NCBI RefSeq assembly: GCF_009707865.1
Contig: NZ_WMBA01000022.1
Coordinates: 1 to 64,000, forward strand
Source of the DNA: Amycolatopsis pithecellobii
GTDB taxonomy: Bacteria; Actinomycetota; Actinomycetes; Mycobacteriales; Pseudonocardiaceae
Direction of reading: 5' to 3'
DNA length: 64,000 nt
The notes under the pieces were generated by a model. That model made no database searches. It was not told where the DNA came from and worked only from the letters and a program-made list of their open reading frames with translations. Positions 16,474 to 25,935 of this stretch are shown here, piece after piece. A program made the translations under genes and the position numbers. Every line of letters starts with the position of its first letter. Positions within the stretch are counted from its first letter, which is position 1.

Positions 16474-17790
16474 ATGACGCACCCGAACTCGCCTGCGCGC
16501 GGCCAACTGGGCCGCGCCGTGCTGTCGAGCTTTCTCGGCAGCTTGATCGAATACTACGACTTCACGCTCTACGCCGCTGCCGCGGCGGTCGTATTCAACA
16601 AGGTGTTCTTCAGCAGCCTCGATCCCGTAGCCGGCACCGTCGCCAGTCTGGGCACATTCGCCACCGGATACGTCGCACGTCCGGTGGGCGGCATCGTGTT
16701 CGGGCATTTCGGTGACCGGCTCGGCCGCAAACGAATGCTGGTCCTGAGCATGACGATGATGGGACTGAGCAGCACGATCATCGGTGTCCTGCCAACGTCG
16801 GCGCAGATCGGGACCTGGGCACCGGTTCTCCTCATCGTAATGCGCGTAATCCAGGGCGTGGCCGTCGGCGGTGAGTGGGGTGGTGCGGTACTCATGTCCA
16901 CCGAGCACGCCAGGTCGCGGCGTGGCCTGTGGGCGAGCTTCACGAATGCGGGCGCGCCAAGCGGTTTGGTCGTGGCCACCCTGGTCATGGCCGTCTCCGC
17001 CGGCGCTACCGGCGAGACGGCATTCCTGAGCTGGGGCTGGCGGATCCCGTTCCTGGCCAGCGTCGTGCTACTCGCGATCGGACTCGTCGTCCGATCGCGA
17101 GTCACCGAAACGCCGGTGTTCATCGAGGCCGCCAAGTCGAAACGTACGGGGTCGCCACTCCTCGACGTCGTGCGCAACCATCCCCGTCGCCTGCTCCTCG
17201 CGATCGGCATCGCACTCGGCACATACGTCGGGCAGACAACGCTGACGACCTATGTCATCTCCTACGCCGTCCACGTCGGATTCCCCCGCCAGACCGTACT
17301 CAACGCGCTCACGGTCGCCTCGGTCGTCGCGGTGTTCGGCATCATCGGCTTCTCCGCGCTGTCGGACCGATACGGACGCCGTCCCCTGGTCCTCGCGGGC
17401 TCGGTCGGCATGTTGATCTGGGCCTTCCTGCTCTTCCCGTTGATCGACAGCAAGTCGACGTTCCAGCTGACCGTCGCAGTCGTCGTCGGGCTGGGCATTG
17501 TGTGTGCCTGCATGTCAGGGCCGCTCGCCGCGCTGTTCCCCGAACTGTTCCCCACCCGGGTCCGCTACACGGGCGCCTCGCTCGGCTACCAGATCGCCGG
17601 TATCGGGGGCGGCGTCGCGCCGGTCGTCTTCGCCTCGATGTTGGCAGGAGGCGGGAACACCTTGCCGATCTCGATTGTCATCGGGGCCGGGTGCGTACTG
17701 ACGATCGGCTGTGTCCTCGCCTTGCGCGAGACCGCCAAGTCGGACCTCGACGAGCCGGCACAGGTCGAAGGAATCACCGCCCGTACCTGA
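16474..17790 (+). CDS. MFS transporter, metabolite:H+ symporter (MHS) type
   Basis: A 438-residue membrane protein with about 12 hydrophobic segments. It has the MHS-family N-terminus SFLGSLIEYYDFTLY, the loop 2-3 motif GHFGDRLGRKRML, and RVIQGVAVGGEWGG. The family imports small organic acids such as shikimate, proline, citrate or aromatic acids with protons. It lies 100 bp downstream of the IclR regulator in the same direction and is the likely uptake system for the region A substrate. Its stop is 22 bp from the convergent LysR stop. Confidence 0.9.
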   Translation: MTHPNSPARGQLGRAVLSSFLGSLIEYYDFTLYAAAAAVVFNKVFFSSLDPVAGTVASLGTFATGYVARPVGGIVFGHFGDRLGRKRMLVLSMTMMGLSSTIIGVLPTSAQIGTWAPVLLIVMRVIQGVAVGGEWGGAVLMSTEHARSRRGLWASFTNAGAPSGLVVATLVMAVSAGATGETAFLSWGWRIPFLASVVLLAIGLVVRSRVTETPVFIEAAKSKRTGSPLLDVVRNHPRRLLLAIGIALGTYVGQTTLTTYVISYAVHVGFPRQTVLNALTVASVVAVFGIIGFSALSDRYGRRPLVLAGSVGMLIWAFLLFPLIDSKSTFQLTVAVVVGLGIVCACMSGPLAALFPELFPTRVRYTGASLGYQIAGIGGGVAPVVFASMLAGGGNTLPISIVIGAGCVLTIGCVLALRETAKSDLDEPAQVEGITART

Positions 17791-17812
17791 AAGAACGAAG
17801 AGAGCGCGGCGG

Positions 17813-18646
17813 TCAGAGATGCGTTGCCACGCGGATCAGATCGGCAACTGCCCGAGAACGGCTATGTGGTGGCCAGGCGATCACCGTGGTGACAGCGTGA
17901 GCATCCACCACCGGCACGGCGACGAGATCCTTGCGGAGGTCGGTCTTGCACGATGTGGGCAGAATCGCCGAGGCCCGCCTCAAGGCGATAAGCTCATACA
18001 GCTGAGTCAGGTTGCGTACCTCCACGCCGGGACCATCGGGATAGCCGTCGGGTCCGGGCCAGCGAGCCATCGGAAGGTCGGGCAGCGCGTTGACGTCCGC
18101 AGTGCGCACCTGGGAATGGCCGGCCAGCGGATGAGCGGCCGGCAGGATGGCGATCTGGTCCTCGGAGTGGAGTACCTCCGTGTCGAACCCCGCTGTCGAG
18201 TCATAGGGCTCGTGCAGGAGCGCGACGTCGGCTCGCCCGTCCCGCAGCAACAGGTGTGGCTGGGATTCGCACAGCAGCACCTCGACAGGGACCGCGCCTG
18301 GTTCGGCCGCATAGGCGTCGAGCAGCTTCGCCAGCAGCTCGCCGGACGCGCCCGCCTTGGCGCCGAGGACGAGTATCGGATTGTCCGCCGCGGCCTGCCG
18401 AGTGCGCCGCTCGGCCGCCGCGACGGCGCTGAGGATCGCCCGGCCCTCGGCGAGGAGCACGGATCCGGCCTCGGTCAGGGTCACCTTGCGACTGGTGCGT
18501 TCCAGCAGCGCCACCCCGAGCCGCCGTTCGAGTTGGGTGATGGTGCGCGACAACGGCGGCTGGGCAATCCCGAGCCGCTCGGCGGCACGGCCGAAATGCA
18601 ATTCCTCGGCAACGGTGATGAAATGCCGCAACTCCCTGATTTCCAC
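17813..18646 (-). CDS. LysR family transcriptional regulator
   Basis: A 277-residue LysR protein. It has a canonical N-terminal DNA-binding domain (ELRHFITVAEELHFGRAAERLGIAQPPLSRTITQLE) and an effector domain, and starts directly at MEIREL. The effector domain is slightly short. It converges on the transporter gene and diverges from the DUF2255-like gene at 18738, so it may control that gene and the following SDR. Confidence 0.9.
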   Translation of the reverse strand: MEIRELRHFITVAEELHFGRAAERLGIAQPPLSRTITQLERRLGVALLERTSRKVTLTEAGSVLLAEGRAILSAVAAAERRTRQAAADNPILVLGAKAGASGELLAKLLDAYAAEPGAVPVEVLLCESQPHLLLRDGRADVALLHEPYDSTAGFDTEVLHSEDQIAILPAAHPLAGHSQVRTADVNALPDLPMARWPGPDGYPDGPGVEVRNLTQLYELIALRRASAILPTSCKTDLRKDLVAVPVVDAHAVTTVIAWPPHSRSRAVADLIRVATHL

Positions 18647-18737
18647 TCCATTACACTAACCTCCGATCGGCGGTCACGATCACCGATATGAGCGAGCAAA
18701 CGGCGTGGAAGAACGACTGCCGAGGAGGCCCTCCATT

Positions 18738-19130
18738 ATGAGTCTTTCCTGGTCTCCGGACGACCTGCGTCTCATCGACAAGGCCGGGGAACTGGAGATC
18801 GCGGTCAAACGCTCCGATGGTGGCTTGCGACCCTGGATACCGATATGGGTTGTGTGCGTCGGCGGGCAGGTGTATGTGCGAACCTGGTTCCGGCGGGACA
18901 CCGGCTGGTTCGGTCACGCCCTGCGTTCCCGCAATGCCCGTATCAGGGTGCCCGGTCTGGAAGCCGATGTCGCCATCCAGGACATCGGCGACACGTGGAC
19001 CGACATCACCGATGATGTCGACGCCGCCTACCGCACCAAGTATGGCCGTGGTGGCGCCGGTTCCATGGTGACAGCCGCGGCCACGGCGACCACGCTGCGA
19101 CTCGACCCCGGCCGGGCGCCAAAGGACTGA
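18738..19130 (+). CDS. DUF2255-family protein
   Basis: About 130 residues from ATG 18738, chosen because GAGGAGG lies just upstream; an in-frame ATG at 18705 has no ribosome site. The sequence (LRLIDKAGELEIAVKR, WIPIWVVCVGGQVYVRTW, GWFGHAL) matches the small beta-barrel DUF2255 proteins, which resemble flavin-reductase-like or split-barrel folds and have no established function. The divergent LysR is the likely regulator. The SDR at 19241 follows in the same direction. Confidence 0.7.
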   Translation: MSLSWSPDDLRLIDKAGELEIAVKRSDGGLRPWIPIWVVCVGGQVYVRTWFRRDTGWFGHALRSRNARIRVPGLEADVAIQDIGDTWTDITDDVDAAYRTKYGRGGAGSMVTAAATATTLRLDPGRAPKD

Positions 19131-19240
19131 AGCCGTGGTTCGCGGCGCACCTGGCCAGGTCGCCGGCAATACTCGTTGGCTATCGGTGCCCTACCCAGAG
19201 GGTGTTGGTTCGTGGCCGGGCCGCCAACATCATCGGAGTC

Positions 19241-19966
19241 ATGAGTGAACAGACCATTGCGCTGGTGACGGGCGCGAATCAGGGAATCGGATACGAGATC
19301 GCGGCCGGCCTCGGCGCGCTCGGCTGGAATGTGGGCGTCGGCGACCACAATCGGGAGCGACAGCAGGACGCGGTAGCCAAACTACGCGCTGCCGGCGTCG
19401 ACGCGTTCGCGGTGGCCATTGACGTGACCGACGACGCGAGCGTGGCGGCCGCCGCTCGCCAGCTGGAAGAACACGCCGGCCGGCTGGACGTGCTGGTGAA
19501 CAACGCCGGAGCCACCGGCGCCTGGCCGCAGCTGCCGACGACGCTGGACCTGGACAGTGCCCGGGCGGCGGTGGAGACGAACGTATTCGGCATGATCCGG
19601 GTGATCAACGCGATGTTGCCGCTACTACGCCGCTCGGCGCACCCACGGATCGTCAACCAATCCAGCCACGTCGGCTCCCTGACCCTGCAGACCACCCCCG
19701 GTGTCGAACTCGGTGAGCTCAGCGGGGCTTACGCACCGACCAAGACCTACCTGAACGCCGTCACGATCCAGTACGTCAAGGAGCTTGCCGACTCCCACAT
19801 TCTCATCAACAACGCGTGCCCCGGGTACGTCGCCACGGAGCTCACCGACTATCAGGGGTTTCGCACTCCCCAACAGGGCGCCGCGATCGCCATCAAGCTC
19901 GCCACCCTGCCGGATGACGGTCCGACCGGTCAGCTGTTCGACGACGAGGGAGTCGTGCCCTGGTAA
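19241..19966 (+). CDS. short-chain dehydrogenase/reductase
   Basis: About 241 residues when started at the ATG (19241) immediately before the Rossmann strand IALVTGANQGIGYEIA. The open frame extends 13 residues further upstream. It has NNAG, a catalytic Ser (NQSSHVG) and YAPTK. The classical SDR pattern indicates NAD(P)-dependent alcohol/ketone oxidoreduction. The substrate is unknown. It follows the DUF2255-like gene by 110 bp. Confidence 0.88.
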   Translation: MSEQTIALVTGANQGIGYEIAAGLGALGWNVGVGDHNRERQQDAVAKLRAAGVDAFAVAIDVTDDASVAAAARQLEEHAGRLDVLVNNAGATGAWPQLPTTLDLDSARAAVETNVFGMIRVINAMLPLLRRSAHPRIVNQSSHVGSLTLQTTPGVELGELSGAYAPTKTYLNAVTIQYVKELADSHILINNACPGYVATELTDYQGFRTPQQGAAIAIKLATLPDDGPTGQLFDDEGVVPW

Positions 19967-20146
19967 CGACTCGTGCCCGGGCGACTGATCGCCGCTGGGC
20001 GATGGCTCTCGAGAAAAGACCTATTTGCCCATCAGACGAGGCCAAATCTAGCGTCGACGAAATGAAGCAGTCGCTTCCGCCTATCCGGGTCCGGAGATCG
20101 TCGTGAACGGACCTGTCACCCCCGCCACATCTGGAGTGCCCACAGC

Positions 20147-21844
20147 ATGAGTCTCTCGCAAAGCCCCCGCCCGGTGGACCGGCTCCTGCAGGACATGATC
20201 TGGATGGACGCGCTTGATCCTGCCGAGGGTGGGTATCCGGGCCTCCGAACGGGGGTTGTCGTCGAGGAAAACGGCGTGCTCATCGAGCGCGATGTCCCAG
20301 TGGCGCTACGCGATGGTGTGACCGTCTACGTCGACATATTCCGTCCACCCACCGCGACCGATATCCCGGCGATCCTGACGCTCAACCCTTATGGCAAGCA
20401 TGCACCGAAGGGCTTTCACCTGTTCCCGGGCGCCGACGTGCCCCCCGAGGCGATTTCCCGGCATACGGTGTGGGAAGGGCCAGACCCGATGTGGTGGGCC
20501 GAACAGGGATACGCCGTCATCAACGCCGACTCCCGAGGCTCTTGGATGTCCGAGGGGGACCTGGTCGTCCTCAGCGAGCAAGAGGGCGAGGACGGCCACG
20601 ACCTCGTCGAGTGGGCGGCGACCCTGCCCTGGTGCAACGGCAGGGTCGGCATGACTGGCGTCTCCTATCTGGCGGTCATCCAGTGGCGCGTCGCCGCGAC
20701 ACGACCGCCACATCTCGCGGCCATCAACCCGTGGGAAGGCTGGAGCGACTGTTATCGCGAGTACTTTTTTCATGGCGGTATACCCGAGACGAGGTTCGTC
20801 AGGTTCACGCAGTGGTCCTGCCGGTGTGGGACTGGCCGCGTCGAGAACCTGCCGGCGATGCACGACGCCCACCTCATGCTCGACGACTACAACCGCAGCA
20901 AATCGGTCGCGGATCTCTCGACGATCGCCGTGCCCGCTTACTGCGTCACCGATTGGGGCGACCACGGTCTGCACACGCGTGGGACGATCGAAGCGTGGCG
21001 CGAACTGAGCTCCGAGCACAAATGGCTTGAAGTCCATGGGCGCAAGAAGTGGCAGTACTACTACCGGACCGAGAGCCTGCGTCGCCAGAAGGCGTTCTTC
21101 GACCGGTTTCTCAAGGACATCGATGATGAGGTGGACAGCTGGCCGCCGGTGCGCGTAGAGGTCCGAGAGCGCTACTACGAGGGCGTCGAGCGTGCAGAGC
21201 GCGAGTGGCCTCTTGCCCGCACCGACTATCGCCCCTACGCGCTGGACGCCAGCGACGGTCTCCTGAAAGCCGAGCCGCCCGCGAGCGAGTCGTCGATCGC
21301 CTACGACTCGGGCGCCGACGACGGACGTGCTGTGTTCGACCTCCGGTTCGACACCCGCACAGAGGTCACCGGCCACGCAAAGCTGCGTCTCTTCGTTGAA
21401 ACCGACGACAGTGACGATATGGACCTGTTTGTGGCGCTGCAGAAGCTCGATCGTGCCGGTCAGCAGGTCCACTTCCCGTACTGGTCGATGATGAACGACG
21501 GCCAGGTCGCGCTGGGGTGGCTGCGCGCGAGCCACCGCGAGCTCGACGAAGAGCGTTCCACGCCCTGGCAGCCTCGACTGCGCCACGAACGGCAAATACC
21601 GCTTCGCCCAGGCGAACCCGAGGCGGTCGAGATCGAAATCTGGCCGTCCTCCACGTTATTCGAGGCGGGTGAGGCGCTGCGGCTCATCGTCCAGGGACGC
21701 GACATCCACCACTACGACATCGGGCCGGCACAGGCGCATGAGCACTCCGTCAACCGCGGGCAGCACCGGATCCACACTGGTGGCCGCTACGACAGCCATC
21801 TACTTCTCCCGATCATCCCAGATGAAGCGCATGAGCGGCGGTAG
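20147..21844 (+). CDS. CocE/NonD family hydrolase
   Basis: A 565-residue serine hydrolase of the X-Pro dipeptidyl-peptidase / cocaine esterase family. The N-terminal alpha/beta-hydrolase domain has the nucleophile in TGVSYLA (S173). The Asp lies in CVTDWGDHG with a later His, and the C-terminal jelly-roll domain (VFDLRFDTRTEVTGHAKLRLFVETD) is complete. It would cleave esters or amides and could release an acid from a conjugate. It stands alone, with 180 bp upstream and about 700 bp downstream without genes. No signal peptide is seen. Confidence 0.9.
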   Translation: MSLSQSPRPVDRLLQDMIWMDALDPAEGGYPGLRTGVVVEENGVLIERDVPVALRDGVTVYVDIFRPPTATDIPAILTLNPYGKHAPKGFHLFPGADVPPEAISRHTVWEGPDPMWWAEQGYAVINADSRGSWMSEGDLVVLSEQEGEDGHDLVEWAATLPWCNGRVGMTGVSYLAVIQWRVAATRPPHLAAINPWEGWSDCYREYFFHGGIPETRFVRFTQWSCRCGTGRVENLPAMHDAHLMLDDYNRSKSVADLSTIAVPAYCVTDWGDHGLHTRGTIEAWRELSSEHKWLEVHGRKKWQYYYRTESLRRQKAFFDRFLKDIDDEVDSWPPVRVEVRERYYEGVERAEREWPLARTDYRPYALDASDGLLKAEPPASESSIAYDSGADDGRAVFDLRFDTRTEVTGHAKLRLFVETDDSDDMDLFVALQKLDRAGQQVHFPYWSMMNDGQVALGWLRASHRELDEERSTPWQPRLRHERQIPLRPGEPEAVEIEIWPSSTLFEAGEALRLIVQGRDIHHYDIGPAQAHEHSVNRGQHRIHTGGRYDSHLLLPIIPDEAHERR

Positions 21845-22551
21845 TTGTGGCATATCGGACCTGATCCAGCCCCCGCCACGGCCTGTACGGGTTGAGCCAA
21901 TGGATGCACTTCAGCACCTTCAATGTGCATGTTCGCGCCCCTGACTCGGAACTGCGTGAGTTCGTGCCCCGAGGCGGTACAACCAACATCCATTCCGCAC
22001 GACATAGGCTGTACCTGCGGATTTCCGCAAGTTTGGGGATCACCCGGAACCGCAACCCCGCTCGAACACCCACGGACGACCACGATCTTGATCGGCTTGC
22101 GTCGTCCGAGCGAGCAAAACCGGGGCGTGTCACGCATCGTGATGCGACGTTTTCGATCAGTGCACCCATTGGCGGACAGACATCTCGCCATCCACCACGG
22201 TAAGACAGATAGGGCGTAACCAATGGGGGCGATCGGAGAACTGATGGATATCGCAGAATCATCGAAGGTTTCGTGCCGTCGGCGGCGGCCATTCAGCCGA
22301 GCTCCTGTTTAGCTAGGAAAGTCACGAAGAAGGCGGCGAAGATCGATGCAGGTCGCCGCACCAAGAAGCAGTGAACACACGATCGAAAACCAGGACCGTC
22401 TTGTGTCGAAGCAGGAACACAACCTCATGGGAACTGTTTCACACGCTCGCCCGAGCGCTTTCGGGACAGGACTCTTCGCGTGCGCTCGCGCAGCATTGAG
22501 GCTGCCTCGAGCACATCAGCCCCCTCCAAGCCACCAACCGAGTAGGTGTTG
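21845..22551. other. non-coding stretch, no feature recognised
   Basis: About 700 bp of visibly lower GC than the genes to the left, with several short open frames that resemble nothing known. It may contain the leader and promoter of the aminotransferase group that follows. No clear hairpin, repeat or transposase remnant was found here. Confidence 0.5.
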
Positions 22552-23592
22552 ATGAACAATCTTTCCCGCGGAGCCACGTACCGACAGGGAGGAGACCTCC
22601 GCGGACTTGCCGGTGAAATTTATCTGGACCTGAGCACCTGCGTCAATCTTTTCGGTCCTCCACCTGCGGTGCAGGAAGTGCTACGAGAACTCGACGTGCA
22701 GAGGCTTCGCCCGCATCCCTACGAGGCAGAACCGTTGTTCCGGGCGAGTTACGCTGAGTATCTCGCGGTGGATGCAGCACTTTTGGTCCCCGGGCGGGGA
22801 ATCACCGAGTTTATTCACATCCTGACTCGGCTACTGCCGCGTGACAGGATCGCGGTCGCGACACCGGACTACACTGACAGCATTCGCCACGTCGTCAATC
22901 ACTTACCTCCACCCCGAGGCGAGATCGACACGGTTGCAGCGCGGCTCGAGCGGATCGCCGCAGGAATGGCTCGCTACGACTACGTCATCCTGTCAAATCC
23001 GAACAATCCACTTGGATTGCATATCCCGGTGTCGGAACTGGCCGAAGTGTGCCGAATGCACCCGCAGTCGACCCTTGTAGTCGACGAAGCCTACGTCGAC
23101 TTTCTCGGCGGTGAACGGCAGTCGATGACATCGACGGAATTGTCCAATGTCGTCGTACTCACCTCGCCTAACAAAGTGCTCGGCATCGCCGGTATCCGTA
23201 CTGGCGCAATGTGGACGCGTGACCCCCGCCTTCGGCATGCGGTCGCTGGCGAAAGGTTGAACTGGCCACTGTCGTTTCTCGACTCCACGGTGGCGATCGC
23301 CGCACTGCAGGACTCGTCCTGGGTCGAGCGGACCCGGGCTCGGCTGCTGGCTAACGCCAACATCCTGGAGGACCTGCTGGATCGCCGATTCGACGGCGTG
23401 GTGAAGGGCACACCGGTGCACTACCGGTTCGTCGCGTCCGAATACCCCGAGCGCGATCACGAAGAGCTTGTGCAATCAGGCGTGGTGGTCCGCGCCTTCG
23501 GCGTCAATCAACCCGGGCGCGCCCCGGGGCTGCGCATCACCGCTCCGGCAGATGACGACCTGCCTAAGCTTATCGACGCCTTGGCCACCTGA
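22546..23592 (+). CDS. PLP-dependent class I/II aminotransferase (HisC/CobD-like)
   Basis: A 348-residue fold type I PLP enzyme. It has the substrate loop (LDLSTCVNLFGPP), SNPNNPLG (150-157), VVDEAYVDF with D180 and Y183, and the Schiff-base lysine K210 in TSPNKVLG. The pattern is closest to histidinol-phosphate aminotransferase and threonine-phosphate decarboxylase. No histidine or cobalamin genes are nearby, so a specialised role is likelier. The start may be TTG 22546 or ATG 22552. It leads a three-gene group with a deacetylase-fold protein and a GNAT enzyme whose codon usage is visibly less GC-rich than its surroundings. Confidence 0.85.
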   Translation: MLMNNLSRGATYRQGGDLRGLAGEIYLDLSTCVNLFGPPPAVQEVLRELDVQRLRPHPYEAEPLFRASYAEYLAVDAALLVPGRGITEFIHILTRLLPRDRIAVATPDYTDSIRHVVNHLPPPRGEIDTVAARLERIAAGMARYDYVILSNPNNPLGLHIPVSELAEVCRMHPQSTLVVDEAYVDFLGGERQSMTSTELSNVVVLTSPNKVLGIAGIRTGAMWTRDPRLRHAVAGERLNWPLSFLDSTVAIAALQDSSWVERTRARLLANANILEDLLDRRFDGVVKGTPVHYRFVASEYPERDHEELVQSGVVVRAFGVNQPGRAPGLRITAPADDDLPKLIDALAT

Positions 23593-23664
23593 GCAAGAAA
23601 GGCTGGAACCATCTCGAACCCGAAATCCTCCCCCTGGGAGTGGTCAGAAACGCAGTGGCGATCC

Positions 23665-24513
23665 ATGGTGGACGAGGCGAGCGCATGGAACCAGCTACCC
23701 CTGGGACACTGGCCACAGAACGCAATTGCGGCCGTCGCGATTTCGGTCGACGCCGACAACGAGACACTTGCCCTCTCCCGTGGTATGAGCGGCCCCGGCC
23801 TTCTTTCTCAAGGCCAGTATGGTGCGCGTGTCGGCCTACCCCGAGTCCTCGACACGCTTCGCCGACATTCCGTCCCCGCGACCTTCTTTTACCCCGTGGT
23901 GTCCGCCAAGCTCGATCCCGCAGGCTTTGCCGCAGTGAACGCAGACGGACACGAGATCGGCCTGCACGGCTGGATTCACGAAAAATGCGGAGATCTGACG
24001 GCAGAACAGGAACGTGAGCTGGCGCTGCGCAGTGCGGAGGCGCTTGAGGTTGCCGCCGGTGTCCGTCCGGTCGGTTTGCGTACCGCATATTGGGACTTCA
24101 CCGTGCACACGCTGCCGATCATCAGAGAGCTGGGCCTCGAATATGACTCATCGCTTATGGCTGACGACCAGCCATACGAGCTTCTGCACCGAGGTGAGGC
24201 GACCGGGGTGACTGAGGTTCCGGTGTCATGGATCCGGGACGACGCTCCATACTTTCCCGACGACGCCTTAGGGAAGCAGGTATTGGCACCACACGAAGTC
24301 TTGCGAATCTGGCAGGATGAGTTCGATGCGGCCTACTCCGAGGGCGGTCTGTTCACACTCGCGCTCCACCCTCACATTATCGGACACCGTTCGCGAATCA
24401 AGTTGCTGGACGAACTGCTGACGCATATCACGTCCCACTCCGGCGTGTGGTTCACGACTCACGCCGAGGTCGCGCAACACGCGGCCGCACGCCGGACGCT
24501 GCCCGCAAAATGA
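23665..24513 (+). CDS. polysaccharide deacetylase family (NodB-like) protein
   Basis: A 282-residue NodB-fold hydrolase. It has the metal/catalytic aspartates in AISVDADNET (D29, D31), the HxxxH pair in GLHGWIHE (H101, H105), RTAYWDF and LALHPHIIG near the C-terminus. It resembles the cytosolic subgroup (peptidoglycan deacetylase HpPgdA/PuuE-like) that hydrolyses amides of small molecules; no signal peptide is present. It lies 72 bp after the aminotransferase in the same direction. GTG or another upstream start is possible. Confidence 0.85.
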   Translation: MVDEASAWNQLPLGHWPQNAIAAVAISVDADNETLALSRGMSGPGLLSQGQYGARVGLPRVLDTLRRHSVPATFFYPVVSAKLDPAGFAAVNADGHEIGLHGWIHEKCGDLTAEQERELALRSAEALEVAAGVRPVGLRTAYWDFTVHTLPIIRELGLEYDSSLMADDQPYELLHRGEATGVTEVPVSWIRDDAPYFPDDALGKQVLAPHEVLRIWQDEFDAAYSEGGLFTLALHPHIIGHRSRIKLLDELLTHITSHSGVWFTTHAEVAQHAAARRTLPAK

Positions 24514-24552
24514 TTACTGTCCAGACGTTTATCACGAACCGAGAGGATCACT

Positions 24553-25176
24553 GTGCCCACCATCAGCGAAGTTCACGAAGACCAGGCAGAATCTCTGGTC
24601 GCTGTCTACACTCGCGCCTTCTTCGACGACCCCGTCTTTTCCTGGATCTTCCCAGAACCGGAACGCCGGGCCGAAGCCAACCGGCGCTTCTTCACTGTGA
24701 TCGTGGAATCGACGTTCGCAGGCGGCGGCCTTGCAATTCAAATCGAAGATTTCAGCGCCACCTCGTTATTCTATCCACCCTCTGTTCTCCCCACTGCACA
24801 GGCCCATGCCGATGTCCTGACGCAACTGGAAAACAAGCTGGACGAACAAGCTGAGCGAGCGGTGGCCTTTATGAATCTGCTCTACGACAATCATCCTCGG
24901 AACCTGCCACCACACCTCTACGGCACTTTCCTTTCGGCCGTTCCCGGGCGGCAAGGTAAAGGCCTCGGCACCAGGCTCAAGAAGGCCCAGTTCGCCCTCG
25001 CCGACGACACGGACGCCGGCGTGTACGGCGAAGCCAGCTGCCTGCGCAACCTGGCCCTGTATGAGCGCCTAGGACAGGTTCGCTTGGGCAAAACGATCAC
25101 CTTGGAAGGCGGCCCGTCACTGTATCCGATCTGGCGGCCGCAGGCGAGCAAGCGCTCTGGCAAGTCTGAAGACTGA
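24553..25176 (+). CDS. GNAT family N-acetyltransferase
   Basis: A 207-residue acyltransferase with a GTG start. The acetyl-CoA-binding motif is PGRQGKGLGTRL (about 134-145), followed by YGEASCLRNLALYERLG, the usual C-terminal GNAT helix-strand. It is the third gene of the aminotransferase-deacetylase group, 39 bp after the deacetylase stop. The set could make an amine, de-amidate an intermediate and acetylate the product. The substrate is not recognisable, and self-protection against an amino compound is an alternative. Confidence 0.85.
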   Translation: MPTISEVHEDQAESLVAVYTRAFFDDPVFSWIFPEPERRAEANRRFFTVIVESTFAGGGLAIQIEDFSATSLFYPPSVLPTAQAHADVLTQLENKLDEQAERAVAFMNLLYDNHPRNLPPHLYGTFLSAVPGRQGKGLGTRLKKAQFALADDTDAGVYGEASCLRNLALYERLGQVRLGKTITLEGGPSLYPIWRPQASKRSGKSED

Positions 25177-25403
25177 GCTCGGCCCTATTTTCCGGACCCT
25201 TCTGCGTTCCGGGTTGTACCGACATTCTATCCGACCACGCTTTCGTCGTCAGGATTATCAAGTTGCAAACGCCGAAACCATGGCCGTGTATTGTCGGTCC
25301 CCTTCGTCGGCTACGGCGACCACCGTTCCTTTACAGACGCGAAACCGCCGACCGGAGCCACGGTATGACAGCAACGGGAAATTAGCCATGATCTAGGAAA
25401 TAT
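25177..25403. other. intergenic, no feature recognised
   Basis: A 227-bp AT-richer spacer between the acetyltransferase and the transposase remnant. No terminal inverted repeat could be found by eye. Confidence 0.4.
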
Positions 25404-25842
25404 GTGTCCACGACGGAGCAGTTGGCGACGTCGACGGTAATCAACATGCGAGGCCATGTGGGCGCCACGCGGCCAGACTCCGGTGCTGAAGAAGGCAGCT
25501 ACAACACCGAATCACTGATCGCCTTCCTTACCGAGCTGCACGACGACCTTGACCGAGATCCCGTCACTCTGATCTGGGACGGCCTACCCCCATCGCGCGA
25601 AAAGCCACAAAGGCCTGGCTCGCCACGCAATGCCATTGACTGACCGTCGAACCCCTGCCCGGCTCGCCTATGACCTCAACCCCATGGAACAGGTCTGGGG
25701 CAACGTCAAAGCACACGAGCTGGCCAACCTCTGCCCCAACACCATCGACGAGGCCCACAACGCCGCACAGGCCGGCCTGGAACGCATCGACACCAGCTAC
25801 CAGCTGTGCTTCAGCTTCCTCGACCATACCGGCCTTTCCCAC
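25404..25842 (+). pseudogene. IS630-family transposase remnant (C-terminal DDE half)
   Basis: Two overlapping frames together give the C-terminal part of an IS630-type DDE transposase. The first (25404-25640) contains EEGSYNTESLIAFLTELHDDL and LIWDGLPP, with the second catalytic Asp. The second (from about 25640) contains AYDLNPMEQVWGNVK, with the catalytic Glu, and SYQLCFSFLDHTGL. The frame changes near 25600-25650 and the N-terminal half is missing. It marks an old insertion at the right edge of the low-GC group. Confidence 0.8.
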
Positions 25843-25935
25843 TGACCAACATCACTCAAAGACCGAAAGATCTTCAATGACACGGATGACCCGGCGGCTC
25901 CGCGGATATCTGATACTGGATGCGTCCAGTCCCGG

